Notes: generated by a model from the letters alone, not told the origin. A stretch of 64,000 bases of DNA from JASGKO01 sp049840595 (GCA_049840595.1 JASGKO010000023.1:62001-126000); one strand, 5' to 3'; positions 8,804 to 18,740 are shown, counted from the first letter of the stretch. Program-made: numbers and translations.

Positions 8804-9793
8804 TTACAAAGTGTAAGGCAGAGCTTGGTTCAAGCTCAGAGGGAGGGAACCTTGATGCACAATCAAAACGGCACTACCAGAAGAGATTGTGGGATTTTGA
8901 GCAGTCCCATCCCCCCCAGCTCTTAGCCAATTAGTTCCGTCATTGTAATACGTCAACCAGCCCAAATTGGTTCGAAGCCACACATTATCAGCTGCGCTCG
9001 GATTCGAACTTTTAACCCAGTTCGTCAAATTCTGAAGCCCTAACCCAGAGAGTGTGGTATCCGTCGGAAACCTATTTGCAAAAAATGAAACGCTTGCACC
9101 GCCAATATCAGTTACAAGATTCGTAATCGGAACTTGACCCGAAATCACCACAGACAAGGACGTGGATGCCTGCCTGACAAAGAGAATACCGTTTTCCGGC
9201 ATCATCGCCACAGAATCCTGAGAGGTTCCATCTCCGCCCATGCGCATCCAGTTTGTGCCATTATGATAGTAAGTCAACCAGCCCAAAGAGGTGCGAATCC
9301 ATACATTATCAGCCAAGGAAGCGTTTGTGTTTGCATAAACACTTGTTGAAGCACCAGTTCCAAAAAACGATGCCAACGTGTCCACCGGCACAAGTTCATA
9401 TTTATCCCCGGCAGCAATAACGGTTGAAATGTCCGTAATCCCAGCTGGCAGCGTAACCGTCAACATGGTTGAAGTATTTGAACTGACCTTAAAATGACGC
9501 CCAACACTTGTTCCACTCAACATCCGAACCACATGTGGATTGCTCGCAAAAGGACCAAACTGGGTCGTGGTCCAAGTGGCTGAACTTGTGCTGATCGTGG
9601 TGCTGGTAACGCTGGTCACTGTTCCTTGATAGTCAGGAATCTGATCGAGCGGGATAGAGACAGCTTTCACCCCATTGGCAGGGATAGTGATCGTCGTGTA
9701 GCCAACAGGAGGGGTGGCTACGGTATCAGCAAAGGCGGAGGCTGAAAGCAACGCAGCCGTCGCGAAAATGTGGGCGAAAAATTTTGTGCGCAC
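8804..9793 (-). CDS. Exported TIGR02597-like protein with internal repeat
   Basis: The 329-residue protein has a signal peptide (residues 1-22, ending ASAFA). The mature part contains two related copies of about 90 residues. Each includes a NVWIRTSLGWLTYYHNGTNWMR-like or NVWLRTNLGWLTYYNDGTNW-like block followed by an SxxVxMMPxNGILFVRQ-like or SGSAVLIVHQ-like block. The arrangement is what I remember of the TIGR02597 family, a paralogous family of Verrucomicrobia, but I cannot check this. There is no PEP-CTERM tail. The base composition is lower in GC than the neighbours. Function is unknown; a surface or matrix role is likely from export. Confidence 0.65.
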   Translation of the reverse strand: MRTKFFAHIFATAALLSASAFADTVATPPVGYTTITIPANGVKAVSIPLDQIPDYQGTVTSVTSTTISTSSATWTTTQFGPFASNPHVVRMLSGTSVGRHFKVSSNTSTMLTVTLPAGITDISTVIAAGDKYELVPVDTLASFFGTGASTSVYANTNASLADNVWIRTSLGWLTYYHNGTNWMRMGGDGTSQDSVAMMPENGILFVRQASTSLSVVISGQVPITNLVTDIGGASVSFFANRFPTDTTLSGLGLQNLTNWVKSSNPSAADNVWLRTNLGWLTYYNDGTNWLRAGGDGTAQNPTISSGSAVLIVHQGSLPLSLNQALPYTL

Positions 9794-10136
9794 GTGATGG
9801 GGGGTAGGAATTGGCGCAGAAATTACGCGAAGAAGACGCGTTCGGCAAGCATTGTTTTTGTCTTTTTATAATTCTGATAATGACCATCGCCCCCTCATGA
9901 AATTCATTTAATTGCCTGTATTCCAACAACTTACCCTGCAAATCAAAAAGCCTCCTCTCCTACCGAAAGACTTTCGCCTCCTGCAAACGATATGCGATTA
10001 ACTGCAAGCGACCTCTGTGTAAATCGTTGCCGTCTTGGATCCTTGATTACTTGGTTTGCGGAAAGAAGAGTCCAACTTTCCTGTAGAGAGAACTCCGCTC
10101 AAAAGCGGCTGTCACTAACGTGGCTCCCATGTCCCC
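9794..10136. other. Intergenic region, no gene seen
   Basis: This 343-nt AT-richer stretch lies between two minus-strand genes. It should hold the promoter of the exported protein that starts at 9793. Short open frames here are not supported by composition or by a ribosome-binding site. Confidence 0.5.
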
Positions 10137-11271
10137 CTAGACCATCCCCAGATGAGCCTTGTAAATCCAAACGAGGGCTTTGACGGGGAGTTCCAGCACG
10201 TGGAAGGGCTTGCCGAGGAAGTCGTTGCCGCCGGAGAGGCTGGATTTTACGCGGTTCTCAAAGGTGGCGAGGCCGGTGAGGAAGACGATCGGGGTCTTCT
10301 TGTGCAGCGAGAGGGTGCGGATGCGGGTACAAAGATCGAAGCCGCTCATTTCCGGCAGGCCGATATCCACGAAGATGAGGTCGAACGACTTTTTCTCCAG
10401 GATTTCCAGCGCGGCGTGCGGGGTCTCGGCAGATTCGGGAGCCAGGCCGGCGTGCTGCATGGAGGCCACGATGGTGCGGCAGGTGAGCGGGTCGTCATCC
10501 ACGGCAAAAATGGGGCCGGGCTTGAGCTCGTTCCGGCCGGGTCGTGGTACGGCGCTCCATGAGCATGACCAGGAAATCGATCGTCTGGCTGAGGGTGCGC
10601 AGGGTGGAGGTGTTGACGTTATCCGGCAGTTGATAGAGGTCGTAGGCCAGCGCGGCGAGCAGGCGGACCAAGTGGTGCACAAAGAAGAGCCGCGTCTCAA
10701 AGGTGCGCTGGGCGAGGAAATGGGCGTGGAGAAAGACATCGAGCAGCGGGGCGGTCTGCTGCGGGTTCTGCACCACGGCAAAAGTATGCTTGCGCAGGCT
10801 GACGATATTCTCGGCAAAGGAATCACCAATGGCGCGGATCCAGCCCTGTTCCACCGCCGGATTCTGGCTGCCCGCCGTCAGTGCGCCCTTGGGCTGGCCG
10901 AGCTCGGCCTCGACCGCTTGCAGCAGGAGGCTGCCGCAAGTTTCCGTGGGACAAGCCTCGGGAGCCACGTTCACCATCCGAATGCCGATTTTCCCGGCCG
11001 CGAGCATCACATCCCCCGGAGCCCCGGGGAGGGCGACCAGAATCGTCGCTTTGTTTTGCAGAGCTCCCATAACCGATTTGGCAAAATCGAGCCCATCGTT
11101 TTGCGGGCGCACGAGATCGAGGATGACCATGTCGAACCGGTCGCGGAGGAGGATTTTCACCGCGAGATCAGCTTCCTCAGCCGCTTGCACCCCCCACCCC
11201 GCGGTTTCCAGCCGTTCGCGATGGATCCGGGACAGGAGCGGGTCAGAATAACCTAAAAATATCTTCTTCAT
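10137..11271 (-). CDS. Double-receiver response regulator (one frameshift)
   Basis: Two overlapping frames join into one protein of about 378 residues. Residues 1-120 form a receiver-like domain (MKKIFLGYSDPLL, phosphoacceptor region DMVILDLVRP). A helical linker of about 130 residues follows. The second, canonical receiver has the acidic cluster IFAVDDDPL, the phosphoacceptor in LIFVDIGLPEMSG and the Lys in FLGKPF. There is no DNA-binding output domain. The frame changes near 10530-10550 in a GC-rich run (CCGGCCGGG context). Nothing is missing on either side, so a one-base sequencing error is the simplest explanation. The protein may act in a phosphorelay or bind a partner through its helical middle part. 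Confidence 0.75.
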
Positions 11272-11539
11272 CTTTTATTGGGGCTGGCCCACGCAAGCTG
11301 GCTTGCGAAAAGGCCCGGTCCCCATCTGGTTGCGGCGTGAGGATGCCATGGGCACGAATATGTTCAAGCCGCCTTATCCATCACAATCGTCCACGGAAGG
11401 CAACGATTAAGAGGGAAAGGCAGGTGGATGGTCGATTGTTGAGAGTTGATTGGGAGTTTTCTCGGAGGAGGCAGGTGGGTGCGCAAACTCCGTTTGCGCT
11501 CGAGAGACTGCAACAGTCAGAGATCGCTGCTACCGCAAG

Positions 11540-12277
11540 CTAGGGCTTCAACGGTTCCTGCTCGCCGACGATGTCGAGGAAGACATGCTCAAGTGCGGCC
11601 TGGGAGCCGTATTTATCGCGCAGTTCGGCAACAGTGCCGAGGGCGATCAGCTTGCCATGGTTGATGATCCCCACGCGGTCGGCCATTTCCTCAGCGACGT
11701 GGAGGGTGTGGGTGGAAAGAAAAATGGTGGTGCCGTTGCGGCTGCGGGCCTTGAGCTCGTCCTTCACAATCCGCGCGTGCTTGGGATCGAGGCCGACCAT
11801 CGGCTCGTCGATCACGATCACCTTGGGATCGTGCAGCAGGGCGGAGGCGATCGCGAGCCGCTGGCGGGTGCCGTGGCTCAGGTTTTCCGTGAGTTCATTG
11901 GAAGCCGGGCCGAGGCTGAATTGCTCGAAGAGCACGGTGATCTTTGCCTCCATCGTCGTGCGCTCCACCCGGAAGAGCTCGCCGACGAAGTGCATGAACT
12001 CGCGGCTGGTGAGCTTGTCGTAGAGAAATGGAAAATCGGGCACATAGCTGAGCACGCTCTTGGCGGCCTCGGGATTTTTCTGGATGTCGAATCCCCCCAC
12101 CTCGCAACGTCCCCCGCTTGGCCGTAAGAGGCCAGTGAGCATTTTGATTGTGGTCGTCTTCCCGGCCGCATTCGGGCCGAGGAAGGCGAAAAATTCGCCC
12201 TGGGCGATGTTCAGATTCAGATCATCCACCGCCTGCAACGCGCCGAAGGTTTTTGAAAGGTGCTCGGTAACAATCAT
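11540..12277 (-). CDS. ABC transporter ATP-binding protein
   Basis: The 245-residue ATPase has a Walker A motif GPNAAGKTTT (about residue 34), a Q-loop, an ABC signature in degenerate form (LSHGTRQRL, about 135), Walker B VIVIDEP and a switch His in STHTL. The fold matches the CcmA/DrrA-type exporters, where the ATPase is separate from the membrane protein. It starts 23 nt downstream of a membrane-anchored protein of unknown function, so the two are probably one operon. The multi-pass permease expected for this class is not adjacent. The transported compound cannot be inferred. Confidence 0.85.
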   Translation of the reverse strand: MIVTEHLSKTFGALQAVDDLNLNIAQGEFFAFLGPNAAGKTTTIKMLTGLLRPSGGRCEVGGFDIQKNPEAAKSVLSYVPDFPFLYDKLTSREFMHFVGELFRVERTTMEAKITVLFEQFSLGPASNELTENLSHGTRQRLAIASALLHDPKVIVIDEPMVGLDPKHARIVKDELKARSRNGTTIFLSTHTLHVAEEMADRVGIINHGKLIALGTVAELRDKYGSQAALEHVFLDIVGEQEPLKP

Positions 12278-12300
12278 GCGGGATTTAAAAAATCGGGCAG

Positions 12301-13035
12301 CTAGGGCTCAAGACCGGCCGCTCGCAACGTGTAGCCAAAAACCGTCTTCACGAGCAAGACCTGTCCGAGCTGGCTCACATAAATATTCGCCACCTCGAGG
12401 TCGGCCTCCTTCATGGTGAGCTCATAGACATCGACCGCTTCGCCATGAAGCGTGATCTGGTTTTCCCGGGCCGAGACGGTCGGGGTATTGATACCGCCCT
12501 GGAACTGGTGAACGATGGAGGGATCAAGATTCAGCGCGGAAAGGAGGGTATTCGGCGTTTCCTGATCGAGCGGAATCGTCTCCCGATCAGTCTGCCCGCT
12601 CTGCGAAACCTCGTAGTGCAACTGCATCGAATCATCGATGGTGGCCGTCAGGTTCGTCGCCGGGGCTGGCATGTTGAACTTAAGCAACGCGTGGCGCAGC
12701 TCGAGCGCGCGGTTCATCCAGGCGGTCCCCTCGAAGTGGTAGCGCTGGTGGTCGAGTCCCGGCAGCTTGAGCCAGAGATTGCTGTCGAAATCCAGGGTGC
12801 GCGACTGGTCTTTTTCGTTGATCTTAGGACGAAGCGAGAGCGTCCCCGCGCGCTGCTGGTCGATATAGATGCTCATTTCGGAATCGAGCCCGTGGCTGAA
12901 CATGAGCTTCATCACCAGCCCGACTGGCACCTGGAGCAGCTCGGATTCCCGCGGGCTCACCTGCATGTGCACCAGCATCCCGGTCATCACGAGCCAGAAC
13001 ACAACGATGAGAATCGTGAAAATGCGGGTAATCAC
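12301..13035 (-). CDS. Membrane-anchored protein of unknown function
   Basis: The 244-residue protein has one N-terminal hydrophobic helix (residues 4-22) and then a soluble part, probably periplasmic. I recognise no catalytic motif; the body reads as beta-strand-rich (for example TLDFDSNLWLKLPGLDHQRYHF). It lies directly upstream of an ABC ATPase on the same strand with a 23-nt gap, so it may be a lineage-specific partner of that transporter. An unrelated envelope function is equally possible. Confidence 0.6.
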   Translation of the reverse strand: MITRIFTILIVVFWLVMTGMLVHMQVSPRESELLQVPVGLVMKLMFSHGLDSEMSIYIDQQRAGTLSLRPKINEKDQSRTLDFDSNLWLKLPGLDHQRYHFEGTAWMNRALELRHALLKFNMPAPATNLTATIDDSMQLHYEVSQSGQTDRETIPLDQETPNTLLSALNLDPSIVHQFQGGINTPTVSARENQITLHGEAVDVYELTMKEADLEVANIYVSQLGQVLLVKTVFGYTLRAAGLEP

Positions 13036-13162
13036 AGGGACTGGGGCGGGTTCGGAGCCATCACGCTGCCCGCAACAAACGCATGCAGGGGGCCGGACGT
13101 CCAGAGAGAACTGCGGATTGCGGAGACCGGATTGCAGAAAGATACTCTACGCCCCCGGCTGC

Positions 13163-13960
13163 CTATCCTTTCTCAACCAGCGCATAGGCATTGTGATTGT
13201 GGATGGACTCGAAATTTTCCGCCTCTACGCGATACCAGGTGATGTTTGCATCCGCATTGGCCTTGAGCGCGACATTGCGCACGAGATCCTCAACGAAGAC
13301 GGGGTTGTCGTAGGCGTGCTCGGTGACGGCTTTTTCATCCGGGCGCTTGAGCAGACTGTAGAGCTCGCAACTGGCGGAATCCTCGACCATACGGACCAGT
13401 TCCTCGATCCAGATCGGCTTCTGAAAACGGACGGAAAATGTGACCTGCCCGCGCTGGTTGTGGGCGCCGGCGACGCTGATCGCCTTCGAGCACGGGCACA
13501 AGGTCGTGACCGGCACCACCACCGTGACTACGAAATCCATCCGCCCGGCCTGCAAGGTGGCGTTGAAGCGAACTCCGTAGTCGAGCAGTCCCACCGCGCC
13601 GGTGACCGGCGCTTTCTTTTCGAGAAAGAACGGGAACTCAAAATCCACGTGCGCCGTCTGCGAATGGAGGCGCTTGGTGAGATTCTCGAGAATGGTGCGA
13701 ATATTGTTCACATGAAGCACCGGGCCGTGGGCATTGAGCACCTCGATGAAGCGGCTCATGTGCGTCCCTTTGTATTCGTGCGGCAGGTCCACTGTGAGCG
13801 CCACGGTGGCCACCGTACTCTGGGTTTCGTGAGCCTTGTCGCGAATCTGGATCGGGTAACGAAGATTTTTCACGCCCACGCGGTCGATAGCGATCTGGCG
13901 GGAATCGCGCTCATTCTGCGTGTCTTTCAAGTCATGGACGTGGTCGGGTGACGGCTGCAT
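13163..13960 (-). CDS. folE2: GTP cyclohydrolase FolE2 (type IB)
   Basis: This 265-residue protein matches the FolE2 family, which converts GTP to 7,8-dihydroneopterin triphosphate, the first step of tetrahydrofolate and queuosine precursor synthesis, with flexible metal use. Diagnostic pieces are DVQNERDSR-type start (here LKDTQNERDSR), GTHMSRFIEVL (about residue 65), the conserved metal-ligand Cys in TLCPCSKAIS (about 150) and EHAYDNPVFVEDLVR near the C-terminus. The ATG at 13960 is chosen because the frame upstream to 14191 shows no conserved sequence and runs into the divergent gene. The presence of tgt in the window fits a queuosine-making cell. Confidence 0.93.
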   Translation of the reverse strand: MQPSPDHVHDLKDTQNERDSRQIAIDRVGVKNLRYPIQIRDKAHETQSTVATVALTVDLPHEYKGTHMSRFIEVLNAHGPVLHVNNIRTILENLTKRLHSQTAHVDFEFPFFLEKKAPVTGAVGLLDYGVRFNATLQAGRMDFVVTVVVPVTTLCPCSKAISVAGAHNQRGQVTFSVRFQKPIWIEELVRMVEDSASCELYSLLKRPDEKAVTEHAYDNPVFVEDLVRNVALKANADANITWYRVEAENFESIHNHNAYALVEKG

Positions 13961-14054
13961 ATCCGGCAAATCTTTCACACAAAATAAACGCCCGCCAGTG
14001 TTGTTTGGGCGCTGACACATTTTTGAAACCTGACTATACTCTGGTTTTCCCATC

Positions 14055-15296
14055 ATGAATGTGTCTCCCGATCCCAAACGCACCATCGCTGAATTGAAGG
14101 AACTCCGTTTGCTCACCGGGGACGAAAATGGGGCGCAACGGGTGGCTTTTACCCAGAAATGGCTCGACGCCCGCGCCCTGCTGCGCAGCAAGCTCGCGGA
14201 GCTGCCAGTGGAGATTCACACCGATGCGGCGGGAAATCTGTGGAGCACCCTGCGTGGGGAATCAGAAAAGGAACTGCTCATTGGCGGCCATCTTGATTCC
14301 GTGCCAAATGGGGGGTGGCTCGACGGCTGCTTGAATGTCTTTGCCGGGCTGGAGGTGTTGCGTAGGGTTTCTGAACAATACGACGGCCAGCCACCAGTAA
14401 CGGTACGGCTGGTGGACTGGGCGGATGAAGAGGGCGCGCGCTTCGGGTGCAGTCTCTTCGGCTCCTCGGCCTGCTCGGGCAATCTCGAACTGGAGGAAGT
14501 GCGCGGGCTGGTCGATCGCGATGGCACTCCCCTCCCCGCGGCGCTGAAAGCGGTGGGCATCGAATTTGAGCGGGTGAAGGAAAGCCATGCCGAGCTGAAG
14601 AACGCGGCCGCCTATCTGGAACTTCACATTGAGCAGGGGCCGGTGCTGCTGGATCTCAACCTGCCCCTCGGCACCGTGCTCGGCACCTACGGGGTCGAGC
14701 GACATGCGATCATTTTTCACGGCCAGGCCGCCCACTCGGGCAGCACCCCGATGAACCGCCGCAAGGACGCCTTTCTCGCCGCCGGAAAAATGAGCGCGGA
14801 AATTTACCGCATCGCAGAAAGACACGGCGGGGTCTGCACGATCGGCTCCTGCACAACCAAGCCGGGGATTGTCACGAGCGTGGTCGAAGAATGCCGCATT
14901 ACGCTCGACCAGCGTCATCTCGATGCCGCCGCACTGGCCGCCATGCTGGAGGATGCGCAAGCGGCGAGCGAACGCTTTGCCATGGAAGGAGGAGTCGCAG
15001 TACGCTGGGAACACATCTGGGAAATCGAGCCCGTCCTTTTCCACCCCGACCTCATCGGCCTGTGCGACGAAGCGATCGCGGAAACGGGGGCCACGCTCCA
15101 CCGGCTCCCTTCCGGGCCGCTCCACGATGCCGCCGAAGTCGCACGTGCAGGCGTTCCCACCATCATGCTCTTCGTGCAAAGCCTGCACGGCATCAGCCAC
15201 AACAAGATTGAGGACACGCGCGAGGAGCACCTCGAAATGTGCGTACTCGCGCTGGATCGGCTCGCGGAGAGGACAATGGCCTGGATTCAAAAATAA
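14055..15296 (+). CDS. M20-family amidohydrolase (N-carbamoyl-amino acid / allantoate hydrolase type)
   Basis: The 413-residue enzyme matches the hydantoinase/carbamoylase branch of the M20 dinuclear zinc peptidases. Visible metal-site motifs are GGHLDSVPNGGWLDG (about residue 75), DEEGARFGCSLFGS (about 118), a His in LELHIEQGP (about 195) and a C-terminal SGPLHDAAEVARAGVPTIMLFV with its His. The dimerisation-domain motif GxAAHSGSTPMNRRKD is clear near residue 225. It cleaves a carbamoyl or ureido group from an amino acid derivative. The exact substrate (N-carbamoyl-L-amino acid, allantoate or ureidoglycine) cannot be assigned. It is divergently transcribed from folE2 with a 94-nt intergenic region. 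Confidence 0.87.
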   Translation: MNVSPDPKRTIAELKELRLLTGDENGAQRVAFTQKWLDARALLRSKLAELPVEIHTDAAGNLWSTLRGESEKELLIGGHLDSVPNGGWLDGCLNVFAGLEVLRRVSEQYDGQPPVTVRLVDWADEEGARFGCSLFGSSACSGNLELEEVRGLVDRDGTPLPAALKAVGIEFERVKESHAELKNAAAYLELHIEQGPVLLDLNLPLGTVLGTYGVERHAIIFHGQAAHSGSTPMNRRKDAFLAAGKMSAEIYRIAERHGGVCTIGSCTTKPGIVTSVVEECRITLDQRHLDAAALAAMLEDAQAASERFAMEGGVAVRWEHIWEIEPVLFHPDLIGLCDEAIAETGATLHRLPSGPLHDAAEVARAGVPTIMLFVQSLHGISHNKIEDTREEHLEMCVLALDRLAERTMAWIQK

Positions 15297-15380
15297 GGGC
15301 CACGCAAAGACACGGAGGCGCAGCAATTTTCTAAACTTCCCTCCCTCTTGGCGCCCTGGCGTCTTGGCGGTAAATTAGCC
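15297..15380. repeat. Interspersed repeat, CGCCAAGACGCC-type inverted pair
   Basis: Just after the amidohydrolase stop a CGCAAAGACACGGAGGCGCAG segment and, about 40 nt later, a CTTGGCGCCCTGGCGTCTTGG segment form an imperfect inverted pair. The same word family appears at 22270-22350, 32690-32714 and 42727-42863. Confidence 0.55.
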
Positions 15381-15434
15381 TGCCCCATCGTTTCTACTGG
15401 AAACCAGCCCCTGCCCTGAGCGAAGTTGAACGGA

Positions 15435-16838
15435 ATGAAGCGGGCTTTCCTTGCATTGCTATTACTGCTCACCAGCCTCCCGGCGATGGCCGCGGATGAC
15501 GACGCAGGGCTGCTGGAGAAGATCGACGCCGGGTTCGTGCGGGTCTTCGATCAGGTTGCGCCAACGGTCGTGGTGATCGAGGCGGACAAACAAGTCTCGC
15601 CGGATACGGATACGCCCAACGGCGATTTTCGCTTCGACACCCGCGATCCCTCGAACTCTGATCCGCTGCCGCCGGAAGCCGAACGGAGCGAGGGCTCGGG
15701 CTTCATCGTCCGCGAGGACGGCTGCATTTTCACCAACAACCATGTCATCGAAAATGCGCAGCTAATCACGGTGCGTTTGAAAGACGGACGCAAGTTTCCC
15801 GCCAAAGTGCTGGGTGCGGATGACAAGACGGACATCGCGGTGCTAAAGATCGAGGCCAAACAGTTGCCGGTGGTGCAATTTGCCGACAGCGATGCCTTGC
15901 GGGTCGGACAACTCGTGTGCTCAATCGGTGTACCGTTCAAACTGGACTACAGCTTTAGCTGCGGCTGGGTGAGCGCCAAGGGCCGGAGCCGTCTCACCAC
16001 TACGACCTACGAGGATTACATTCAGACCGATTCCTTCATCAACCCCGGCAACAGCGGCGGACCACTGGTCAACGTGCAGGGGCGCGTGGTCGGCATGAAT
16101 ACACTCATCAACGGACTCGGCAGTGGGGTCGCCTTTGCCATCCCGGCAAACATGCTGCAAAACATCGGCAGCCAGCTTATGAACACGGGCCACGTCGTCC
16201 GGGCTTGGCTGGGAGTGCGGGTGCAAAGCCTCGACGACAACGATTCGCTAAAATTTCCTCACGAGGGCGTGGACCGGGGGGTGATCATCGAAACCATCGA
16301 ACCAAATACGCCGGCTTTTTCCAGCGATCTGCGCCCCTCGGATATTATCACCCACCTCGACGGCACCCCCCTGGAAACCGCACAGGATTTGCAGCACGAG
16401 ATTCTCAAGCGCAAGGTTGGCGACACCGTGAAACTCAGCGTCTGGCGCGATGGCAAGAGACTTAGCATCGCGGTGAAGACGGGAGAGTTACCTTCGCAAC
16501 CGCAGCCAGCAGCCAACCTGGCACCGGAGAGGAAGCCATCTTCGCACCGAAGCGATGGCTATGGCCTATCCCTCCAAGACCTCACCTCCCCACTGGTGCA
16601 GCAATTCCACAACAAGGTCACCCAGGGCGCAGTGGTCAATGACATCACAGCCAACAGTCCGGCCGAAATGGCGGGTTTGCAAAAGGAGGATGTGATTACG
16701 GAGATCGATCATCAAGCAGTCAACAGTGCCGCAGATGCGCAACTTTTGTTGGAACGTCCGATGCCCGCCCAGGGATTACTTATCTTTTTGGATCGCCACG
16801 GGCAAAAGACCTTCGTGGTACTGGCGACGGGCTCGTAA
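15435..16838 (+). CDS. HtrA/DegP-family serine protease with two PDZ domains
   Basis: The protein has a signal peptide (ending PAMAA) and a trypsin-like domain with the full catalytic triad: His in TNNHVIE, Asp in DKTDIAVLKI and Ser in NPGNSGGPL. Two PDZ domains follow at about 260-350 and 375-460, the second separated by a Pro/Gln-rich linker. At about 467 residues it has the normal length of DegP/DegQ. It acts in the periplasm on misfolded proteins. Translation may start at 15435 or at the ATG 9 nt upstream. The gene stands alone, with an interspersed repeat upstream and a converging membrane protein gene downstream. Confidence 0.93.
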   Translation: MKRAFLALLLLLTSLPAMAADDDAGLLEKIDAGFVRVFDQVAPTVVVIEADKQVSPDTDTPNGDFRFDTRDPSNSDPLPPEAERSEGSGFIVREDGCIFTNNHVIENAQLITVRLKDGRKFPAKVLGADDKTDIAVLKIEAKQLPVVQFADSDALRVGQLVCSIGVPFKLDYSFSCGWVSAKGRSRLTTTTYEDYIQTDSFINPGNSGGPLVNVQGRVVGMNTLINGLGSGVAFAIPANMLQNIGSQLMNTGHVVRAWLGVRVQSLDDNDSLKFPHEGVDRGVIIETIEPNTPAFSSDLRPSDIITHLDGTPLETAQDLQHEILKRKVGDTVKLSVWRDGKRLSIAVKTGELPSQPQPAANLAPERKPSSHRSDGYGLSLQDLTSPLVQQFHNKVTQGAVVNDITANSPAEMAGLQKEDVITEIDHQAVNSAADAQLLLERPMPAQGLLIFLDRHGQKTFVVLATGS

Positions 16839-16847
16839 GAATTCCAC

Positions 16848-18215
16848 CTACTCAAGTGAAGCAGGCGGAGTGTGCTTGCGATCAAAAATCATCCTGGGAA
16901 TCACCAAGCCCAGCAAAAAAAGGGCGACCGGGGCAACATCCACCAAAAGCCGCGGGAAGGAGGTTGCGAAATGGAAGCGGTAGTCCGGCCAGGCGCTAAA
17001 AAGGTAAACTCCCGAAAAGAGGGTAATCGGAAAGAAAATACCCCAGGCAAAGACCAAAGCCTCCCGATTCCGCTGCCTGCGTACGAGCAACCACAACGCC
17101 ACGAATGCCACCGGCCAAAGCAGGCTCCAGCGGTCGAAATCAATGATTTGCTGAGGCACCGCGAGGGCCAGAATCGGGATGCGCCCGGCATTCGCCTGCA
17201 AAGTCTCCAGCGTCACCGGTACGAAATCCTTCAACTTCGGCGCGTGCATCACCGCGACAAAGCATTTCCACAAAACGAGAACGGCCAGTGTGGGGATGGC
17301 GGCACGGAAAAACGAGGCCAGCGCGCGATGAATCCAGCAGATAACGGCCAGAACCACGAGCAAACAGCCCCACAGGACGACGCCCTCATTTTTCACCCAC
17401 GGCAGCAAGGCGCTCATCCCGGCAAAAGCGTAAAGGGATTCGCAAGAGTTGGTTTTGAGAAAATGAAGGAGAAAGACCACCGCACCGAGATAACAGACCG
17501 CCAGCGGGAAATCCCCCCACCCCGAGGCCGCACCACCGGGCTCCAGGGTGAGCGACGGAATGAAACCCATCAGCACCGCCGCCAGCGCCCCCCGCCAGGG
17601 CTGGCCGGAAAGACGCTGAGCGCCCCCGATCATCAAGGCTGCCGCAGCCAGATAGAAAAGCGGGAAAGGGGCCTTGGCCAGCGTCTGGTTGCTCTCGCCG
17701 ATCCATTGATAAACCCACGTTTCAAGCATGGGGAGCATCAAGGGATAGTCCTGGTGGCTCCATAAACGCGATGGATCGGAGAAATATTCCCGCGGGATGC
17801 TGCCACCATTGAGAAACGCCAGATGCGCCTTGAACTCCCAAAGCAGGAGGCCATCGGCATGCATGGAATCAAAGAGGGTCTGCCAGACCATAAAAAGGAA
17901 CTGGAGAAGTAAAATCACCAACCACCATGGTGAAAGCTCCGCATTTCGCAGACCAGAATTTCGTAATTTTACCTGGAAAATTGCCATCCCACTCACGCCA
18001 AGAGAGAGCACCGTCACCACGAAGATCTGCGTCACCCCGTGGAGCAGGGAGCCGCTAAGAAATTGAGCCATTGTCACCCAGCCGATGCCGAGGGGAATTC
18101 CGAGCCCGAACAGATCGTAATAAGTGGCCTCCCGCGACGACAGAATCCAGGCGGCAAGACTGAGCCCGGTAATGATCATAATCGCGAGGGCGAATAGAAG
18201 CAGCAACCCGATCAT
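16848..18215 (-). CDS. Polytopic membrane protein, GT-C glycosyltransferase-like
   Basis: The 455-residue protein has about ten or more hydrophobic helices. The long periplasmic-type loop after the third helix contains short charged motifs (FDSMHADGLLLWEFKAHL and SHQDYPLMLP). This resembles the multi-pass GT-C enzymes that use lipid-linked sugars, where acidic residues in the first loop are catalytic, but no family signature is certain. Its start overlaps the stop of the next upstream gene (18212) by 4 nt, so the two are translationally coupled. Function is unassigned; transfer of sugars to an envelope component is the best guess. Confidence 0.6.
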   Translation of the reverse strand: MIGLLLLFALAIMIITGLSLAAWILSSREATYYDLFGLGIPLGIGWVTMAQFLSGSLLHGVTQIFVVTVLSLGVSGMAIFQVKLRNSGLRNAELSPWWLVILLLQFLFMVWQTLFDSMHADGLLLWEFKAHLAFLNGGSIPREYFSDPSRLWSHQDYPLMLPMLETWVYQWIGESNQTLAKAPFPLFYLAAAALMIGGAQRLSGQPWRGALAAVLMGFIPSLTLEPGGAASGWGDFPLAVCYLGAVVFLLHFLKTNSCESLYAFAGMSALLPWVKNEGVVLWGCLLVVLAVICWIHRALASFFRAAIPTLAVLVLWKCFVAVMHAPKLKDFVPVTLETLQANAGRIPILALAVPQQIIDFDRWSLLWPVAFVALWLLVRRQRNREALVFAWGIFFPITLFSGVYLFSAWPDYRFHFATSFPRLLVDVAPVALFLLGLVIPRMIFDRKHTPPASLE

Positions 18216-18703
18216 AATTTGTTCTTTAAGAAAACCACCGATGCTTCCGGCCCCAAGGGCACCGCTTGCAAACCATCCGGTGGTTTGATTTGCATTTGGT
18301 AAAAGACAATCGCAACGGGCTTTTCCTTTCCCCCCACCCCTTCCTCAATGGGGACCAAGCCATGCGGACCCAACTCCGATTTCCAGACATGACACGGCCA
18401 CAACAAATACCCGAGCGCAAAACAAAGCTCCGAAGCCTTCACTCCACCTGATGCCGCGACAATATACACAGCGCCTCCAGGCTGGAGTTGCTTGAACTGC
18501 TCGCGGAGCAGGGCGGCACCATCATCTACACCCAGCACCCATTTGAAATCGTCATTAATTCCTGCCTCTTGGGCATCGTTCCGCCATCTGCCCCACGCCC
18601 CCCGTTTCCAAACCCCGTTCGTTCCAATAACGACGAAAGTCATCAGCAAAAGCAACCAGACCCATGTAAGAAGACGTCCTTTCACCCTCTCTACATCCCG
18701 CAT
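18212..18703 (-). CDS. Small membrane-anchored protein, unknown function
   Basis: About 163 residues from the ATG at 18703, with one transmembrane helix at about residues 11-28 and a soluble C-terminal domain. The frame runs further upstream into the end of the sigma-54 regulator gene, but a start there would overlap that gene by over 100 nt and give no membrane topology. The soluble part contains PGGAVYIVAASGG and a Cys-containing segment but nothing diagnostic. It overlaps the polytopic membrane protein gene by 4 nt, so it is probably its partner. Confidence 0.6.
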   Translation of the reverse strand: MRDVERVKGRLLTWVWLLLLMTFVVIGTNGVWKRGAWGRWRNDAQEAGINDDFKWVLGVDDGAALLREQFKQLQPGGAVYIVAASGGVKASELCFALGYLLWPCHVWKSELGPHGLVPIEEGVGGKEKPVAIVFYQMQIKPPDGLQAVPLGPEASVVFLKNKL

Positions 18704-18740
18704 TCGTTCTGCGCTCACAATCAAAAACGCCGGGCTCCGT

